The translations under genes and the position numbers were made by a program. From the NCBI GenBank assembly GCA_030278955.1, contig JAOANR010000011.1, forward strand, positions 32,120,403 to 32,184,402: a DNA stretch of 64,000 nucleotides. The letters run 5' to 3'. Below the pieces are notes generated by a model. It had not been told where the DNA came from. It did not search any database and saw only the letters and a program-made list of their open reading frames with translations. This document shows, one piece after another, positions 9,349 to 21,800 of this stretch (positions within the stretch are counted from its first letter, which is position 1; each line of letters starts with the position of its first letter). Source of the DNA: Hygrophila difformis (Eukaryota > Streptophyta > Magnoliopsida > Lamiales > Acanthaceae).

Positions 9349-11395
9349 GTGTGAATCAGTCAACATCTGTCAATGCTGACTAATGATCATTACAGAAAAG
9401 AAGCATGTAGGTTTTTATCTGAATTCACAGACAGTGGAGGCCCAACTGGCATTGACACTGCCATTATAGGGTTTAAGCTGTCTATATTCGCCCCATCCGA
9501 GTAATTGGGAAATTGGACAGTAGATGTTTGCAGTCCACCCGATTATTCTGCCATTACTTTGGTCCTCTGACCACTTCATGTTCGTGTTTCATCTTCAGTC
9601 TAGACCCGCCAGTATATTTTGGGTCAATTCATTTTACATTTCATTATATCCATATGCATGCTACTATTATGTAATTAATGTGGTCTATAATATTTTGGGA
9701 TCCTTCCCTTGGACAATAGAAGTCTAGATTCTAAACAGATTTTGCATATTAAATTTCCAACAAAAACTCCTTTATAAAATCCGGATCTGAGTAAGGGATA
9801 AATTCTTCAGTTATGACTAGTTCATATTCTGTCAAGGGTTGATTTTGGGAAATTAGAAGCAGAGTCAGCGATTAGGTCTCATCTAGACTGAAAGGATGTG
9901 TGTTTTAATTGAGAGTCTAGTACCTGTTTAGGGAATGGTTTTCAAATTTATTATTTTCCAAAATTGCTGTTTGTTGGGAATCCGAGATTAATTATTACAC
10001 CGAGATGGGGTCCACTTGGATTCAAATACAGTGTAGTAGATAATCCTAGAGGAACAACATCCAGGCCTTGGTTATTTTCTAAGATAGGGTTGAGTTCCTT
10101 TCAACCACTATCCTCTTCTGTCAAAGCTTACCTTTGAGTCCTGAGTGAGTCCATACGGAACGAACTAATTTATTAGTTCGTTTCATTAGTTTGTATCTCA
10201 TAACCACTCGGAAGGAAGTGAACACTGTAAGCGGTTCACAGAGAGCCGAGAATTCTTGGTCCACACCCGGTCACCATGACTGGGGGCTGTCTTTTACTAC
10301 CAGGGTCAGACCTTCAAAACCTCCGAGTGATAGGATTTTAAATGCTTTCTTTATCGCTTTCTTTTAAACGCTTTCATTAGAGGTCACTCGGTTGTATTGA
10401 GAGTTGTGTAACTGCTACTAGGATTGATAGTTAAGGGATAGTTCAGGCTTGATTAGAATCTTTGGGTGTGACATGGGAGAATGATAGTAGTACTTGGCAC
10501 TTCAATAAATGATTTGTCAGGTGTTGCTTATCCACCACAGATGAAGTAACATACCCAGGCCAGGGCAGTTATAAATCTGTGGTATCTTAGAATCTGTGGT
10601 CTTAAAAACATGTAAACTCATGTTGTGAGTACCTGTCTATCAAAGGGAACTCAACACTGAGAGCATGAGAATTAGCTGTCTGACAGAATTATCCCAACCA
10701 AAGATCTGTGTATTAAAATGGAAGTTTAATTATGCCTTATCCAAATCTTGTCCAATTTTTATTCTTTTCTTCCTGTCCCCTCTGTCCAAACTGTGAATCA
10801 GCTTCATAGCTAGCTTTGTGTAAATTTTCATTGCTTCTACAGATAGTATTTACTGCATTCTTAGAATAACTTTATTTGCTTTCTAGTATAAATTCACCCG
10901 CTTTCTAGAATAGAATTCGTATGCTTTGTAGAATAGATTTAAGTGCTTTTGTAATTTAGTTTAAATTCAGTTAGTAGATGGTTAATCACTTTTCAGACTA
11001 ATTGGAGCAATACGAGTGGAAAATCTAGTAAAACAACGTGGGCCCTACTTCTATCGCACATCCTCCAGTGAACGATCCGGTCTTACTATAAATTACTGCA
11101 ATTTTTTACACCATGCGCTTTCGGGCCACAGTTTCCTACATGAGTATATAAAAACGTGACAACCTATAAATATATCCCTAATCCCGACTCCACCTTCATA
11201 AATCGATTTTCATTAAATAAAATCTAAACCGGGATTCTTTTCATTATTTTGAAAATACTCGTGTTATGCGATCCTGTCGAAAAGTTTCATGGCCGAGATT
11301 ATATTTTCAGAAAATACTCATATAGTGGGAAATTGTCAAATGTTTCAGTGGACGATTATGCTCCCAAAACTCGAAGACGATCAGCTCGTTCTACT
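9349..11395. other. Non-coding stretch, no gene recognised
   Basis: About 2 kb with no convincing reading frame on either strand and no recognisable element termini. Details seen: a perfect short hairpin near 10158-10181 (AACGAACTAAT arms), a diverged direct repeat of roughly 60 bases at 11252-11350 (two copies of a gaaaatactc...gtttca phrase), and at 11348-11387 a 40-base stretch repeated exactly inside element B. It may be an old, eroded retrotransposon fragment, but nothing proves that. Confidence 0.4.
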
Positions 11396-11587
11396 AGGTG
11401 CTTTTGGCTTCTGTTTTTCAAAGAAGCATCCTCTAGGTCACTTCTCCCAGAAGCACTTTTGCAGTTTTTCGAGGTGCTTTTGCTTCTTTTTTTTTAAAGC
11501 AAAACAAATACTGTTTTTTCATCAAAAGTGCTTTTGGTAGAAGCAAAAACCAAAAGCACCTAAAAAAGCCCATTCCAAATGCCCCCT
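11396..11587. repeat. Palindromic MITE-like block
   Basis: The left arm AGGTGCTTTTGGCTTCT (from 11396) is mirrored by a right arm ending agcaccta at 11562, whose complement reads AGGTGCTTTTGG. The interior also repeats the gcttttg/aagcac phrases, so the block can fold into a long imperfect hairpin. It ends in gcccattccaaatgccccc, which resembles hAT-type MITE ends in plants. I could not define a target duplication. Confidence 0.45.
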
Positions 11588-11657
11588 TAGTAAATACTGT
11601 AGTGCTTAAAAAACGGGCATACCTTGACTTTAGGAGAGTAAATAGTCATAAATAATA

Positions 11658-11926
11658 CTCCCTCCATTCCATTTAACTTGTCTTATTTGACTTCTGCACA
11701 CAATCCAATGTATTCTTTTAATTGCTAATATATTAAAATGTCTAGAATGAAAAATTACATAAAATATATATATATATATATTCTAAAACCAAATAATCGT
11801 ACGATTCTATCAAGACACATTTCGACTATTTTTTTCCAAATATATACTTGTAATATATTGAGTTAAAGCTGAATAATTAACAGTGTCAAAAAGTCAAACA
11901 TGACACTTTAACTCGTATGAAGGGAG
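11658..11926. mobile_element. Stowaway-type MITE
   Basis: Starts CTCCCTCCATTCC and ends GAAGGGAG, flanked by TA dinucleotides (11656-11657 and 11927-11928). The 269-base length, CTCCCTCC terminal inverted repeats and TA target duplication are those of Stowaway (Tc1/mariner-derived) MITEs. It shares the internal phrase cttctgcacacaatccaat with the MITE at 59416-59674, so the two belong to one subfamily. No coding capacity. Confidence 0.8.
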
Positions 11927-12075
11927 TACTTCATAATACAAAAGGCAAGTAATAATAAGGGAAAGGCAGGAAATCAAAACTGAAAATAAATGAAACAAAA
12001 TAAATTTCAAAGGATTAAAAACTGAAAAAATCTACTCAAAATTAAATATCGCAAATAGGTTTTGAAAAAAGAAAT

Positions 12076-13527
12076 ATGACTAGGGTTTTCTCCCCCCCTT
12101 TGCAGCAGCCATCGTCGCCGGTTGATCCTGGAGGAAAGCTGCCGTCTTTCGCCGATATTCTGACTCAGGATAAGATGGAGACTGATCGCCCTGAAGCCCT
12201 GTTGCCACCCCGACCTGATTTGATAGCCGAGAAGTTGATTCGGAAAAGCTTTGTTAATGGTAATCCCGCACTGCCGGATTTTGTGATTGATGAGGATCTG
12301 GATATTGAGGCTGGTAAAGCATGGGAAGATGCCTTGGTCATCAAACTCCTTGGGACGTCGGCGGGTTACATGGCGCTTAAGGAGCGGCTCCAACGTTTGT
12401 GGCATCCGACAGGGACTATGGACGTCATCGATGTGGGTTTTGGTTGCTATATTGTTAAGTTCTATGAGGCTGTCGACAGGGAAAAGGTGATTAATGGGGG
12501 GCCTTGGCTCCTGTTCGATCACTATTTGGCGATTATGCCATGGACTCGGGAATTTGATCCAAGTACGACTCAAGTTAACAAAACGCTTGTCTGGGCTCGA
12601 CTGAATGGACTCCCCATGCATCGTTACCGTGAGGATATTTTATGGGCAAGTTGCATCCGGCATTGGCGAAGTTATGAAAGTCGACAGGAGCACTTCGACG
12701 TCTTCCAAAGGTCGATTTGCTCGAGTCTGTGTGGCGCTTGATCTGGCAAATCCTGTTACGGGTAAGTTGCGAGTTAATGGGAAGTGGATCCCTGTGGCAT
12801 ACGAGGGGCTGCATTTGATATGTTCGCATTGTGGCCATTATGGTCACTTTGAGCGGGATTGCCTTGTTAAGAATGCAGAAGATACTGCTCCTAAGCAAAA
12901 GGTTGCTGAAGATGTACAGGATGGGGCTCGCGTTAATCACTAGCAGAAGAGCATGGCCACGTTGCTGATCATGATGTTGGGCATGAGAAAGATGCCTCTG
13001 CAGTGGCATCCTCCGCCCATGCGCAGACCGACGAGCCTGTCTTTGGTGATTGGATGGTAGTGCGTCGTCGGCCACGCCCCCCACGCAAACATCGGGGCGG
13101 TATTCAGGCCGCTGTTGATACTACGGAGGGTGTTCCAGCACCATTATTGGATGAAGATGGCAGGGATCCCATAAAGGGTAAAGCATTCGTGGTAGACGAG
13201 GATAATGTTGTACCTGAAACTCCTATGGCCAATCTTAAGGGTTCTAATAATGTTGAAGACATTCCCAGCGGACGGGAGTTGGCGTTGGTGCCATTAGCTA
13301 ATGCGGGCACCTCGGTTGCTTTAGATAATGGACGCCGGCTTGTCCAAAAATTGAAACGACAAAGGGTAGATAAGCCGGGTGACACCGTATCCTCAGATGA
13401 AGAGGATCATGGAACTGTCCTGGGGAAGAAACTGATTCATGGGGGCCGTTTTGAGCCATTGCTTGATGATGAAGAATCTAAAGACTCGGAGATGTGGGCG
13501 GATGCGGATGATGCTAGTACGTGTTAG
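12076..13527 (+). pseudogene. LINE-1 ORF1 (DUF4283 / zinc knuckle RNA-binding protein), frameshifted
   Basis: The frame starting at 12076 (MTRVFSPPLQQ) gives a DUF4283 domain at about residues 60-185 (FYEAVDREKVINGGPWLLF, ARLNGLPMHRY). Near 12640 the homologous reading moves to the next frame (VRVNGKW-type sequence and the zinc knuckle CSHCGHYGHFERDC, 12821-12862). Near 12943 it returns to the first frame and runs to a stop at 13525-13527 through a polar, acidic tail. So two frameshifts break an otherwise complete ORF1. Plant LINE ORF1 proteins of this type bind element RNA. The ORF1-ORF2 gap is about 30 bases. Confidence 0.85.
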
Positions 13528-13556
13528 TACTCCCTCTTCTTCCTTACTAATTTTAT

Positions 13557-16500
13557 ATGGATTTTAACGACTTCTCTATTATTACTTGGAATGTTTGTGG
13601 ATTAATGAGTCGCACTGCTGAGAGATGGGTAAGTGACGTGATTAGAGAACATAGACCGGATATATTATGTGTTTTGGAGCCGCAGGGGCAATTTTCGAGG
13701 CTTCGGCCTTTTTTTATTCGTTTGGGCTATGATTCGATATTTATCCAAGAAGCTATTGGCATGGGAGGTGGTTTATGGGTCTTGCGCTCTGTTGCCGTGG
13801 CTTGCGGCATTCTTGTTAAGGATGTGAATGCTAGAATGATTATGTTGGAGTTTTCTCGGGGCCTGTGCAGTTGGTGCTTTACTGTGATTTATGCGGATCC
13901 CAATTATCAGCGATGCAAACACAATTGGGGTTCCCTTGAGGCGTTGGCTGCATTGATAGAGTTACCTTGGTGCGCGGTGGGAGATTGGAATGAAATTGTT
14001 GGTGAAAATGAAGTATGTGGGGGAGTACACCTAGCTGATCGAGCAGGCGACTCTAAGGCAGGTGTTTGATAATTGTCAGCTTATGGATATGCATACCCTG
14101 GGCCCGGAGTTCACATGTCACGCATGGCCGGGGCTGGGAGGCGTATAAGTAAGCGGTTAGATCGAGGCGTGGCTACATTATCTTGGGAAACCCAATTTCC
14201 TAATGGTCGTATTCTTCATCTCCCGAGGGCAGGCTCTGACCACTGCCCCTTGAAATTAGTTTGTGGAGATCAAGCTCCAGTGAGGACGGCATGGCCTTTC
14301 CGGTGGGAAAGCATGTGGAAGGAACATAGCCAATACAAGAATATTGTCACCCAAGGACGGCAGCAAGGAGGAAATGACCTTATGGGGGTGCTTCAGGATA
14401 TCACTTGCAAATCTATCACCTTTAACAAAGAGGTTTTTGGTCATCTTCGTGACAGGAAACGTAAGCTTAAAAACAGGCTACTGGGTGTTGAGAAAAGATT
14501 AGCGCATGTTGATTCGGCGTGGCTTTGGCGATTGGATGAGGAAATACGTAATGAGTTAGCCGAAGTCCTCATGCAGGAGGAGTTGATGTGGCACCAAAAG
14601 TCTCGTGACTCTTGGGTTCACGTAGGAGACCGCAACACTAAATATTTTCATGCTCGAACGAAGGTCAGGCGAAAGCGAAATAAGATCTTTGGTCTGGAGA
14701 TGGATGATGGCGCATGGATTGAAGACCAGCAGCTCCTTCAATAGTATGCTATTGATTATTATAGTGGCATGTTTGCTGCTCCTTCTCTTTCGCCTGTTGG
14801 GGATGAATTGGCCGAGCTGCCGCCACTTTTAGATGCCCAAAAAGAATTGTTGATGGCGGACCTCTCACAGCAGGAAGTTGAAATTGCTTTAAAGTCCATG
14901 AAATCTATTGCCGCTCCTGGGCCTGATGGCTTTCCGGCGGCCTTCTTTAAAGAGTATTGGGAAACCTTTGAAGAACTACTCTTCAAGCTTGTTTCGGACG
15001 CTATGTCTTCAAGGTCCATCCCACAAGGTTTGGCGCATGCATTTGTCTGCTTTCTGCCCAAAGTGGAGGTGCCTCGCACTCTCAAACAATATCGCCCCTT
15101 GACGCTTTGCAATGTGGCATTTAAGCTGATCACAAAAATTCTTGTTCGTCGCCTTCGGCCTATTATGTGTGACATCATAGGTCCTTTTCAGTCGGCCTTT
15201 CTGCCGGGTAGGGGTACGACCGATAATGGTCTTTTGTTGCAAGAAATTGTGTCGACCTTGGAAAGTTCTCGAAGGAGCTCTCGGCTGCCATTTTGAAAAT
15301 TGATTTAGCCAAGGCGTTTGACATGGTGAATTGGGATTTCTTAGATGGCAGCCTGCGTGAACTTGATCTGCCTGTTGGTGTCCGTGAGCTCATTATGGCT
15401 TGTGTCACTTCCTCCAGCTTCTCTATTTTATGGAATGGTGCACCCATTGGTAATATTAAGGCAGCGCGTGGCCTTCGTCAGGGTGATCCCCTATCGCCGT
15501 ATTTATTTGTGATCGTTATGGAGAAACTGTCTCGAACTATTCTTCAGGCTACCTTGGATGGCAAGTGGCGGCCGCTGCAATTATCCACAGGGGGTGTTGG
15601 TATATCTCACCTTATGTTTGCTGATGACTTGATTTTCTGTGCAGAGTTGGATGAGCTTAGTGTGCAGAGCATGGCTTCGGTCTTGTCCCGGTTCGGTTCT
15701 AGAGCAGGATTGCATATGAATGCTGCAAAATCTTGTGTCTTTTGTTCGTCATCAGCCACTGACGCAGACAAGGCCTTGCTGGTTGATTTGCTTGGGGTCT
15801 CGGTTGTAACGGATTTGGGCTCCTACCTTGGATTTCCCATTGTTCATGGGAGGCTTAAGTTGGCTCACTTTGACAGTCTCATCAAGCGATTTGAACAGCG
15901 CCTTAGCTCATGGTCATCTTGCCTTTGGAATAAAGCTGGTCGCATTACTCTTGCACGCTCCGTATTAAATGCCCTGCCTTTCTATGTCATGCAAGTCCAC
16001 ACGTTGCCCATTGGAGTTTGTAATAATATTGACAAAATTATTCGGCGTTGGATTTGGAAAGGAGTTGAAGGGCGTGGATTACACCTTATTAAGTGGGATG
16101 TGGTCACCCGGCCTAGGAAGTGTGGAGGTTTGGGTATTAAAAGTTGTCATCAAATGAATTTAGCGTTGCTAGGTAAGCAATTGTGGCAATTTCTTACTGA
16201 GCCGAACAAACTTTGGGTTCGTGCTATGAGGGAAAAGTATGGCCTTGATATGGGAGTAATGCCGCGTTCCCATTATAAAGGTTCGAAGATCTGGCGTGCT
16301 TTGGTTAAAGTTGGTGATGTCTTCAACACAGCCTATGGAGTTCGTGTGGGAAACGGCTCTAGTTCTTTTTGGTTCTCGCCTTGGTGGGAAGGGCAATGCA
16401 TGGTGCGCCATGTACCCTTCATTGATGTGCATGATATTAATCTTTGTATTAGAGATGTGATGGACAATGGCCGATGGAATTTGAACCATGTCTACTCTTG

Positions 16501-17625
16501 GCTTCCAGCTGAGTTGAGAGACACTATTATGAAGACTCCAGCGCCTTTTCTTAATGCTCGAGTTCCAGATTTCTTGCATTGGCGGGGAAGCTTGCAAGGG
16601 GTGTACAGTGTTAGCTCGGGGTATAATTGGCTTTGTGTTGGAAGGGAGCACGCGACTGGTTGGGCATGGATGTGGAGAAGGGATATCCCAGAAAAGATTG
16701 GCGTTCTCCTATGGATTCTCGGGCATGGATCATTACCATGTAATGAATTGCGATTTCGGCGTGGCCTAGCCTCTAGCCCGCTGTGCACTATTTGTGGAGT
16801 GGATGTTGAAGACTGGAAGCATGCTTTATTTCTTTGTCCTTGGGCCGAGCAAGTCTGGAATAAGTGTGGCTTCTTCATCCGACCTGTACTTGACGGCGTT
16901 AGCACATTAGATTGTCTTCATTGGAGTGAGTGGGCGTGGAGGTCTTGGGGCGCTCGATTTCTAGCCACCTTATGGATTGTATGGTGCACTCGTAATGACA
17001 GGATCTTTAGAGGAGCTCAGCTTAGTCGGATAAGATTATGGCTCAGGTTCTGCATCTCCAAAGGCAGCTGGAGAAGCGCGACACTCTGCTGGGGAGGAGC
17101 CGAATCCAGAAGACCATTCATTGGAATGAAGTCGGGGTGGATGGCCTGGTGCTGCATGCAGACGGGTGCGTCTTGACTGCGCCGCCTCGTGCAGCGTTTG
17201 CGGCTGTTGTTCGGACTGGTAGAGGGCAGTGGGTGAGAGCCTGCAGCGGCGCTTTGGGTGAGAGATCGATTTTGGAAGTGGAATTATTGGCCCTTCGTTT
17301 TGGTCTTCTCATGGCAAGGCATTGTGGTGAAACATTGAGGGTTTGTTATGTTGATTCTCTTGAAGTTGTTCGCCTTGTACTTGGTGTGGTGATGTCTCGG
17401 CACCCTCTTTGGCCTATGATAAAGGAAGTTCGTGAGCTGATTGGGAGTATGGATGGTTGTATTCTTCGGCACGTGTATCGGGAAGGAAATCAAGTTGCTG
17501 ACGGGCTCGCTAAAAAGGCAGCTCGGTTGGAAGACTTTTATACCACTTGGGCCTTCCCTCCGGACGACCTCGCCGACCTTGTGGCGAAAGATGCTAGCGG
17601 TTCTACTTATGTTCGTTTGGTGTAA
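13557..17625 (+). pseudogene. LINE-1 ORF2: endonuclease, reverse transcriptase, RNase H, frameshifted
   Basis: Endonuclease (APE type) lies at 13557-14240: TWNVCG, LCVLEP, VGDWNE and SDHCPLK carry the expected catalytic residues. Reverse transcriptase lies at about 14860-15900, with PGPDGFPAAFFK, YRPLTLCN, KIDLAKAFD, LRQGDPLSPYLF and the catalytic FADD at 15617-15628. A zinc-binding RT tail (zf-RVT) lies near 16600-16880. A terminal RNase H at 17140-17580 has HADG, ILEVELLAL, YVDS and HVYREGNQVADGLAK. Lesions: a pair of compensating shifts at about 14040 and 14118, an in-frame TAG at 14742-14744, a shift near 15290, and a shift near 17035. Apart from these the domains are complete, so the copy is not very old. 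Confidence 0.9.
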
Positions 17626-17767
17626 TTTCCGTTTTATCTTTTGACCTTGTTTTTCCTTTTGACGCTTGTTTTTTTCTTTCTTTGCTCGCCTTCTAAGGCT
17701 GTGTTACCAAAAAAAAAAAAAAAAAACTGAAAAAATCATAATTATCCTTTATACGTGAATAGAAACA

Positions 17768-17830
<63 letters not shown>
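17768..17830. repeat. (TTA)n microsatellite between the two LINEs
   Basis: About 63 bases of uninterrupted TTA repeats between the 3' flank of LINE-1 and the truncated start of LINE-2. Confidence 0.95.
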
Positions 17831-17833
<3 letters not shown>

Positions 17834-17837
17834 AAAA

Positions 17838-17940
17838 ATCCTAATTTTGAAGATTGATTTGGCCAAGGCCTATGATTCGATCAATTGGGAGTTCATACAG
17901 CATTGTATTGTTGAGATGGATCTTCCAGTTGGTTTGAAGG
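17838..17940 (+). pseudogene. LINE-2, part 1 of 3: reverse transcriptase fragment (5'-truncated)
   Basis: Codes ILKIDLAKAYDSINWEF and then DLPVGLK, homologous to RT residues just before 15400 in LINE-1 and in one frame. It starts abruptly inside RT, next to the TTA microsatellite, so the element is 5'-truncated. The last five bases, GAAGG, are the target site copied when element B inserted; the reading continues at 30572. Confidence 0.85.
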
Positions 17941-18604
17941 TGTTTGGCTTCGGTTGAGCCAATGACGTTTTTCTCCTCAAGGGAGGCTATCGGCAAAGGA
18001 TCAAACCGATTACGGGTCCGAGAATATGAGAATGCGCCCAAACTTGACTGAATTTCACTATAATCTCAATGGCAAAATCAAATACAAAGGATAATCTACC
18101 AGTTGTTAAGGAACAACGGCTGATTAACCAGAAGATAGGTACCAAACTACCGGTTGTTAAGAAACAACGATGGACTTGGAAAAAGTAACCGTTACAAACT
18201 AGGCTAACATCTAGGAAAGCTGGTAAATGAAAGCAATAAAAGATACAGAGAATTAAATTGCATAAAAGGGGTGGATTGGTCTCTCTTGATTCTGAGCATG
18301 GCATCCCCTATTTATAGTCGGGGCTCCGGTAACCGCTCCCCGGCCGACCTTGTTAGCCGATTCTGCATCCCTCTTTCGGCTATCCTTGGTCATTTTCGGC
18401 CGATTGCTGTATCCTTTGAGCTTTTATTCCCCTAAGCACTTCTTTTCTCTCTTCTCCCACTGAACTTCCGCTTGACCCAATCGTTAGATTTAATCACTAA
18501 CTCTCGGCCCAATTTTGTCCTTGGCCATACTCATAGGTTCTTTTTGGCCCAACTAGTCCGGCCCAATTGCTCTTTTACGGCCCATTACTTGGGTGGCCAC
18601 AACA
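17941..18604 (-). repeat. Element B 3' LTR
   Basis: 664 bases, TGTTGTGGCC at 18604 to GAAGCCAAACA at 17941 in element orientation. It matches the 5' LTR except for scattered substitutions and small indels (12 bases missing near 18230 and a few near 18268). A TATA box is at 18309-18316 on the minus strand. Confidence 0.92.
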
Positions 18605-18620
18605 GATGCCCTCCTTACTT
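18605..18620 (-). promoter_or_regulatory. Polypurine tract of element B
   Basis: AAGTAAGGAGGGCATC on the minus strand directly abuts the 3' LTR start, the place where plus-strand DNA synthesis is primed. Confidence 0.6.
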
Positions 18621-18803
18621 GGATGAATTTCCAGTTTGGAAAAAGCCCAAGTAATCCTGATTTCCTCTTTCCCCTTTTTCGCTTTAACTCCCCCTGGAAA
18701 TCCGGCCACGACCTTTTGCATCCCTTGGGTCTAGTTATTTCTTCATCATTATCTCCCTTTTCATCTCTGTCTTCCCCTTTCTTCGCCCTTTCCTTTTTCC
18801 CTG

Positions 18804-21800
18804 ATGGAGCAGCCAACTCTTTCTCCTTCTTCCTCTAAGATTAAGAGTATTGAAGAATCCTTCGCCAATTTGACCTCCATTCGCCTCACTGATGAAGGTT
18901 TTTCCACTATCGGGCCCTTAGCAACTTCTGCAGAAGCCGATGCTTCCATTTCCACTTTCTTTGGTGATTCAAAGACGATCCCCTTGTTTTCAGACTATTT
19001 TTCTCCCACACTTTTCGGTACTTTCAGTACTTGGCCTACCGTGACTGCTGGATACACTAGCTGGTATGAACGGGTGCAGCCCCACTGTGAGTCGGCTTGG
19101 TCGTCCGCCGGTATTAGCCGCTTGGTTCAATTGAGTGCTCAACCCTTCTTTTCTGACTACCGGCATATTCTAGCACTTCTGTCTTTTTGGAATTCTTCTG
19201 TTAACTGTTTTTGTTTCCCATGGGGCATGATGACCCCAACTATTGAAGATGTTAAACTCCTCTTAGATATGCCCTCTCTTGAAAACCTTTTTCTGGGAGT
19301 TACTGGTTCCGAAAAACCCTCGACGAGCACCACTGGTTATCCGTCTAAGGATACCTATGCTTCCTGGATTAAACAATATAGTGGGAGTACATCCGAATCC
19401 CTCAAATCAGAAACTGTAGCTTTTATGATGTGTTTCCTTAGCCGATATTTCTAGTGCGCTCCCGCTAAAACCGTTGTTCTTGAAACTTTCCCTTTGGCTG
19501 AGAAGATCATGGAGGGGACTCGTATGCCTCTTTCCGATTATTTCCTCGCCCATTTGTATGTTGGTATTTCGATTCAAGTCCAGGGTTGGGCCAGCGGTCA
19601 TTCGGACAGATCTCGTGGCCCCCTCTGGTTTCTTCACCTATGGCTCGTCTGATATTTTAGGGATATTTCTGGTCTTGGGACTCGGTCGCCCATTTCTACG
19701 CCTCCTTCGGCTAATGATCTCCTCGGAGTTCGTCTTCCTGATTTGCGTGTATCTCAGTGGATATATTATTTCATGAATAGATCACCCACTGCTTCTTTCT
19801 CAGATTGCCTCTACACTGGTCCTCCTGATAGTTGGATTTCGGCTATTGGTGTTTCTCCTTTCGCTACACCTTTATTGAAGCCATTTGCTCAAGTCTGGAA
19901 TGCCTGCATCATTCCTCGTCATATTTTCAATTGCTCAGTGTCTGTGCCTCCTGAACATTCTATCCTCTCTGAAGTTTACAATCCCCATATGGTCAGCCGT
20001 CAATTTGGTTTCACTCAAGATGTAGTGCTTGCTCTCCACGGGGACCCGGATAGGTATAACAAATCCTATAAAGGAAACGGCCCTTTCGAGAGTCGTCATT
20101 CGTGCCGGATATGGGCCACTCGTATCCGTGATTTTGAAGTTCGTTCATTCGCCGTCCGCCCCGGTCTAAAAACCAAACATTTTGATGATTGGTGGGGAAA
20201 AGTCTCGGCTCGTGCTAACTTTGGCACTGACCTACAAACCCTCTTCATCTCCCACGGTTTTCCAGGTATTATGATTTTTTCTATTGTAGAGTTGGCCCCT
20301 GATTATTCCTGTTCCTCTCAGGAGGATGAGCCACTGGCTCCTCCGCCTAGTAAGTCTTTTTCGTTCCTTATTTCTTATCCTTTTTGTCTTTCTTTCGGCT
20401 TTTTCCTTTATTCTCTTTATTTTGCAGGCACCACTCTGCCGCAAGACATCTCATCTCTCCTATCTCATCTTCCTACTTCATCTGCTTCTGGTGCTACTGC
20501 TACTTCTAGAAGAAAACGTGCTGCCCTTGAGTTCAAGCAGGATTGTGGACGATTATGCTCCCAAAACTCGAAGACGATCAGCTCATTCTCCTTTCCCTGG
20601 ATCGGCTGCAACAACCGATCAAGTATTTTACGCTCCTTTCTCTTATTCTTATGTTCAAGTTCCCCATTATCGTTTTGCTGATATTTCCCCCCCTTTTTTT
20701 TCTTCCTCAGACTCGTCCAACTCCAGACTCGTTGAGAGCCTCGGTGTCCCCTGGCCATTCGTCTGGCCCGGATGATATGCCCCATCACTCTCCTACTCCT
20801 TCCCGTCTGGCCCTCTCCTCAATCAATCGTACCTGAGCCATCGGTTGGTTCAGGGTCCAATTTGGCTCCCTGTGTTTCTGGGGCTGATCATATTGACTCA
20901 ACTACCCGTGAGCCGACTGTTTCTTTGGTGACTGCTTTACCCTCCTCCTCGGCTATTGTTCTTCCTAACCCTTCCGTCGTCCGTCTTCAACAAGAAGGGC
21001 TGGCCCATGTTGATGATATCCCTTCTTCTCCTTTTCCGGACAGGGAAATTTTGGATGACTTTTTCTCCCCGATTGTGTCTTTTCCCTAGTCAGATTTTCC
21101 TGACGGTTTTGAGGCTTGTCTAGCCGAGCTAGATCGCCTGATTTTTCGCCAATCCAACGTACTTTCTGTCAAGACCAAACCTATCCTCTTGCTCATTTCC
21201 CATATTGAGCGGTCCTTTTCCGAAGAACTCCTTTCCTCGTGCTTGGAGGATGCTCTCAAGGCGATGTCTACCTGTGTTTTGTGCATTGACTTGGAGCTTC
21301 CTTGAGTTTTGGCCGCCCGCAAAAGACTCGAAGATGAGCAGGCCTCTATAGATCTCCATAAGCAACAGTTTGGTAAGCATACCTCCGAGTATCAAGAGTA
21401 CATGACTAAACTGTCAGACAACGATACCCATAGGCTTACACGTTCAGAGGAACTTGCTGCTACTCAGTTGGAGATTTGCCGACTTCAACGTAAGGCCCAA
21501 GATTTGGAAAGTGCCTTAAATGAGATGGATGAAGAGTCGACTCGTCTTCGGTGTCTCATCAAACAGCTTCACAAGTCTGCCCAAATTCCCAGAGAGAAAC
21601 TTGCCAGTCTTCAGCGAGAAAAGGGCTATCTTTCCTTAAGGTCTTCCTTTAGTGACGAGGTCATCAACGTTTTCCGTGGTTTATGGTCGGATACTCAAGC
21701 TGTTGTTGACAAAATCCGACCTGTTGTGGCCAAATTTCGTTCTACATCTAGTATTTCAGCAGCCCTTGTCAACCCTGTTACTAACCCTCTTTTGGAGAAT

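Larger units (their letters stand above)
12033..17725 (+). mobile_element. LINE-1: near full-length L1-type non-LTR retrotransposon
   Basis: Flanked by a target duplication ACTGAAAAAATC (12021-12032 and 17726-17737; adjacent A's allow up to 16 bases). It ends in a poly(A) run at 17709-17725. It contains ORF1 (12076-13527) and ORF2 (13557-17625) in the usual plant L1 order: gag-like DUF4283 plus zinc knuckle, then endonuclease, reverse transcriptase, zf-RVT and RNase H. At 5.7 kb it is about full length, and ORF1 begins about 45 bases after the duplication. Several frameshifts and one stop make it non-functional. Confidence 0.9.

Noticed and set aside
9524..9727. A 67-codon plus-strand frame in the non-coding stretch after element A.
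   Set aside because: Low-complexity hydrophobic translation, no homologue recognised, no promoter or codon bias visible.
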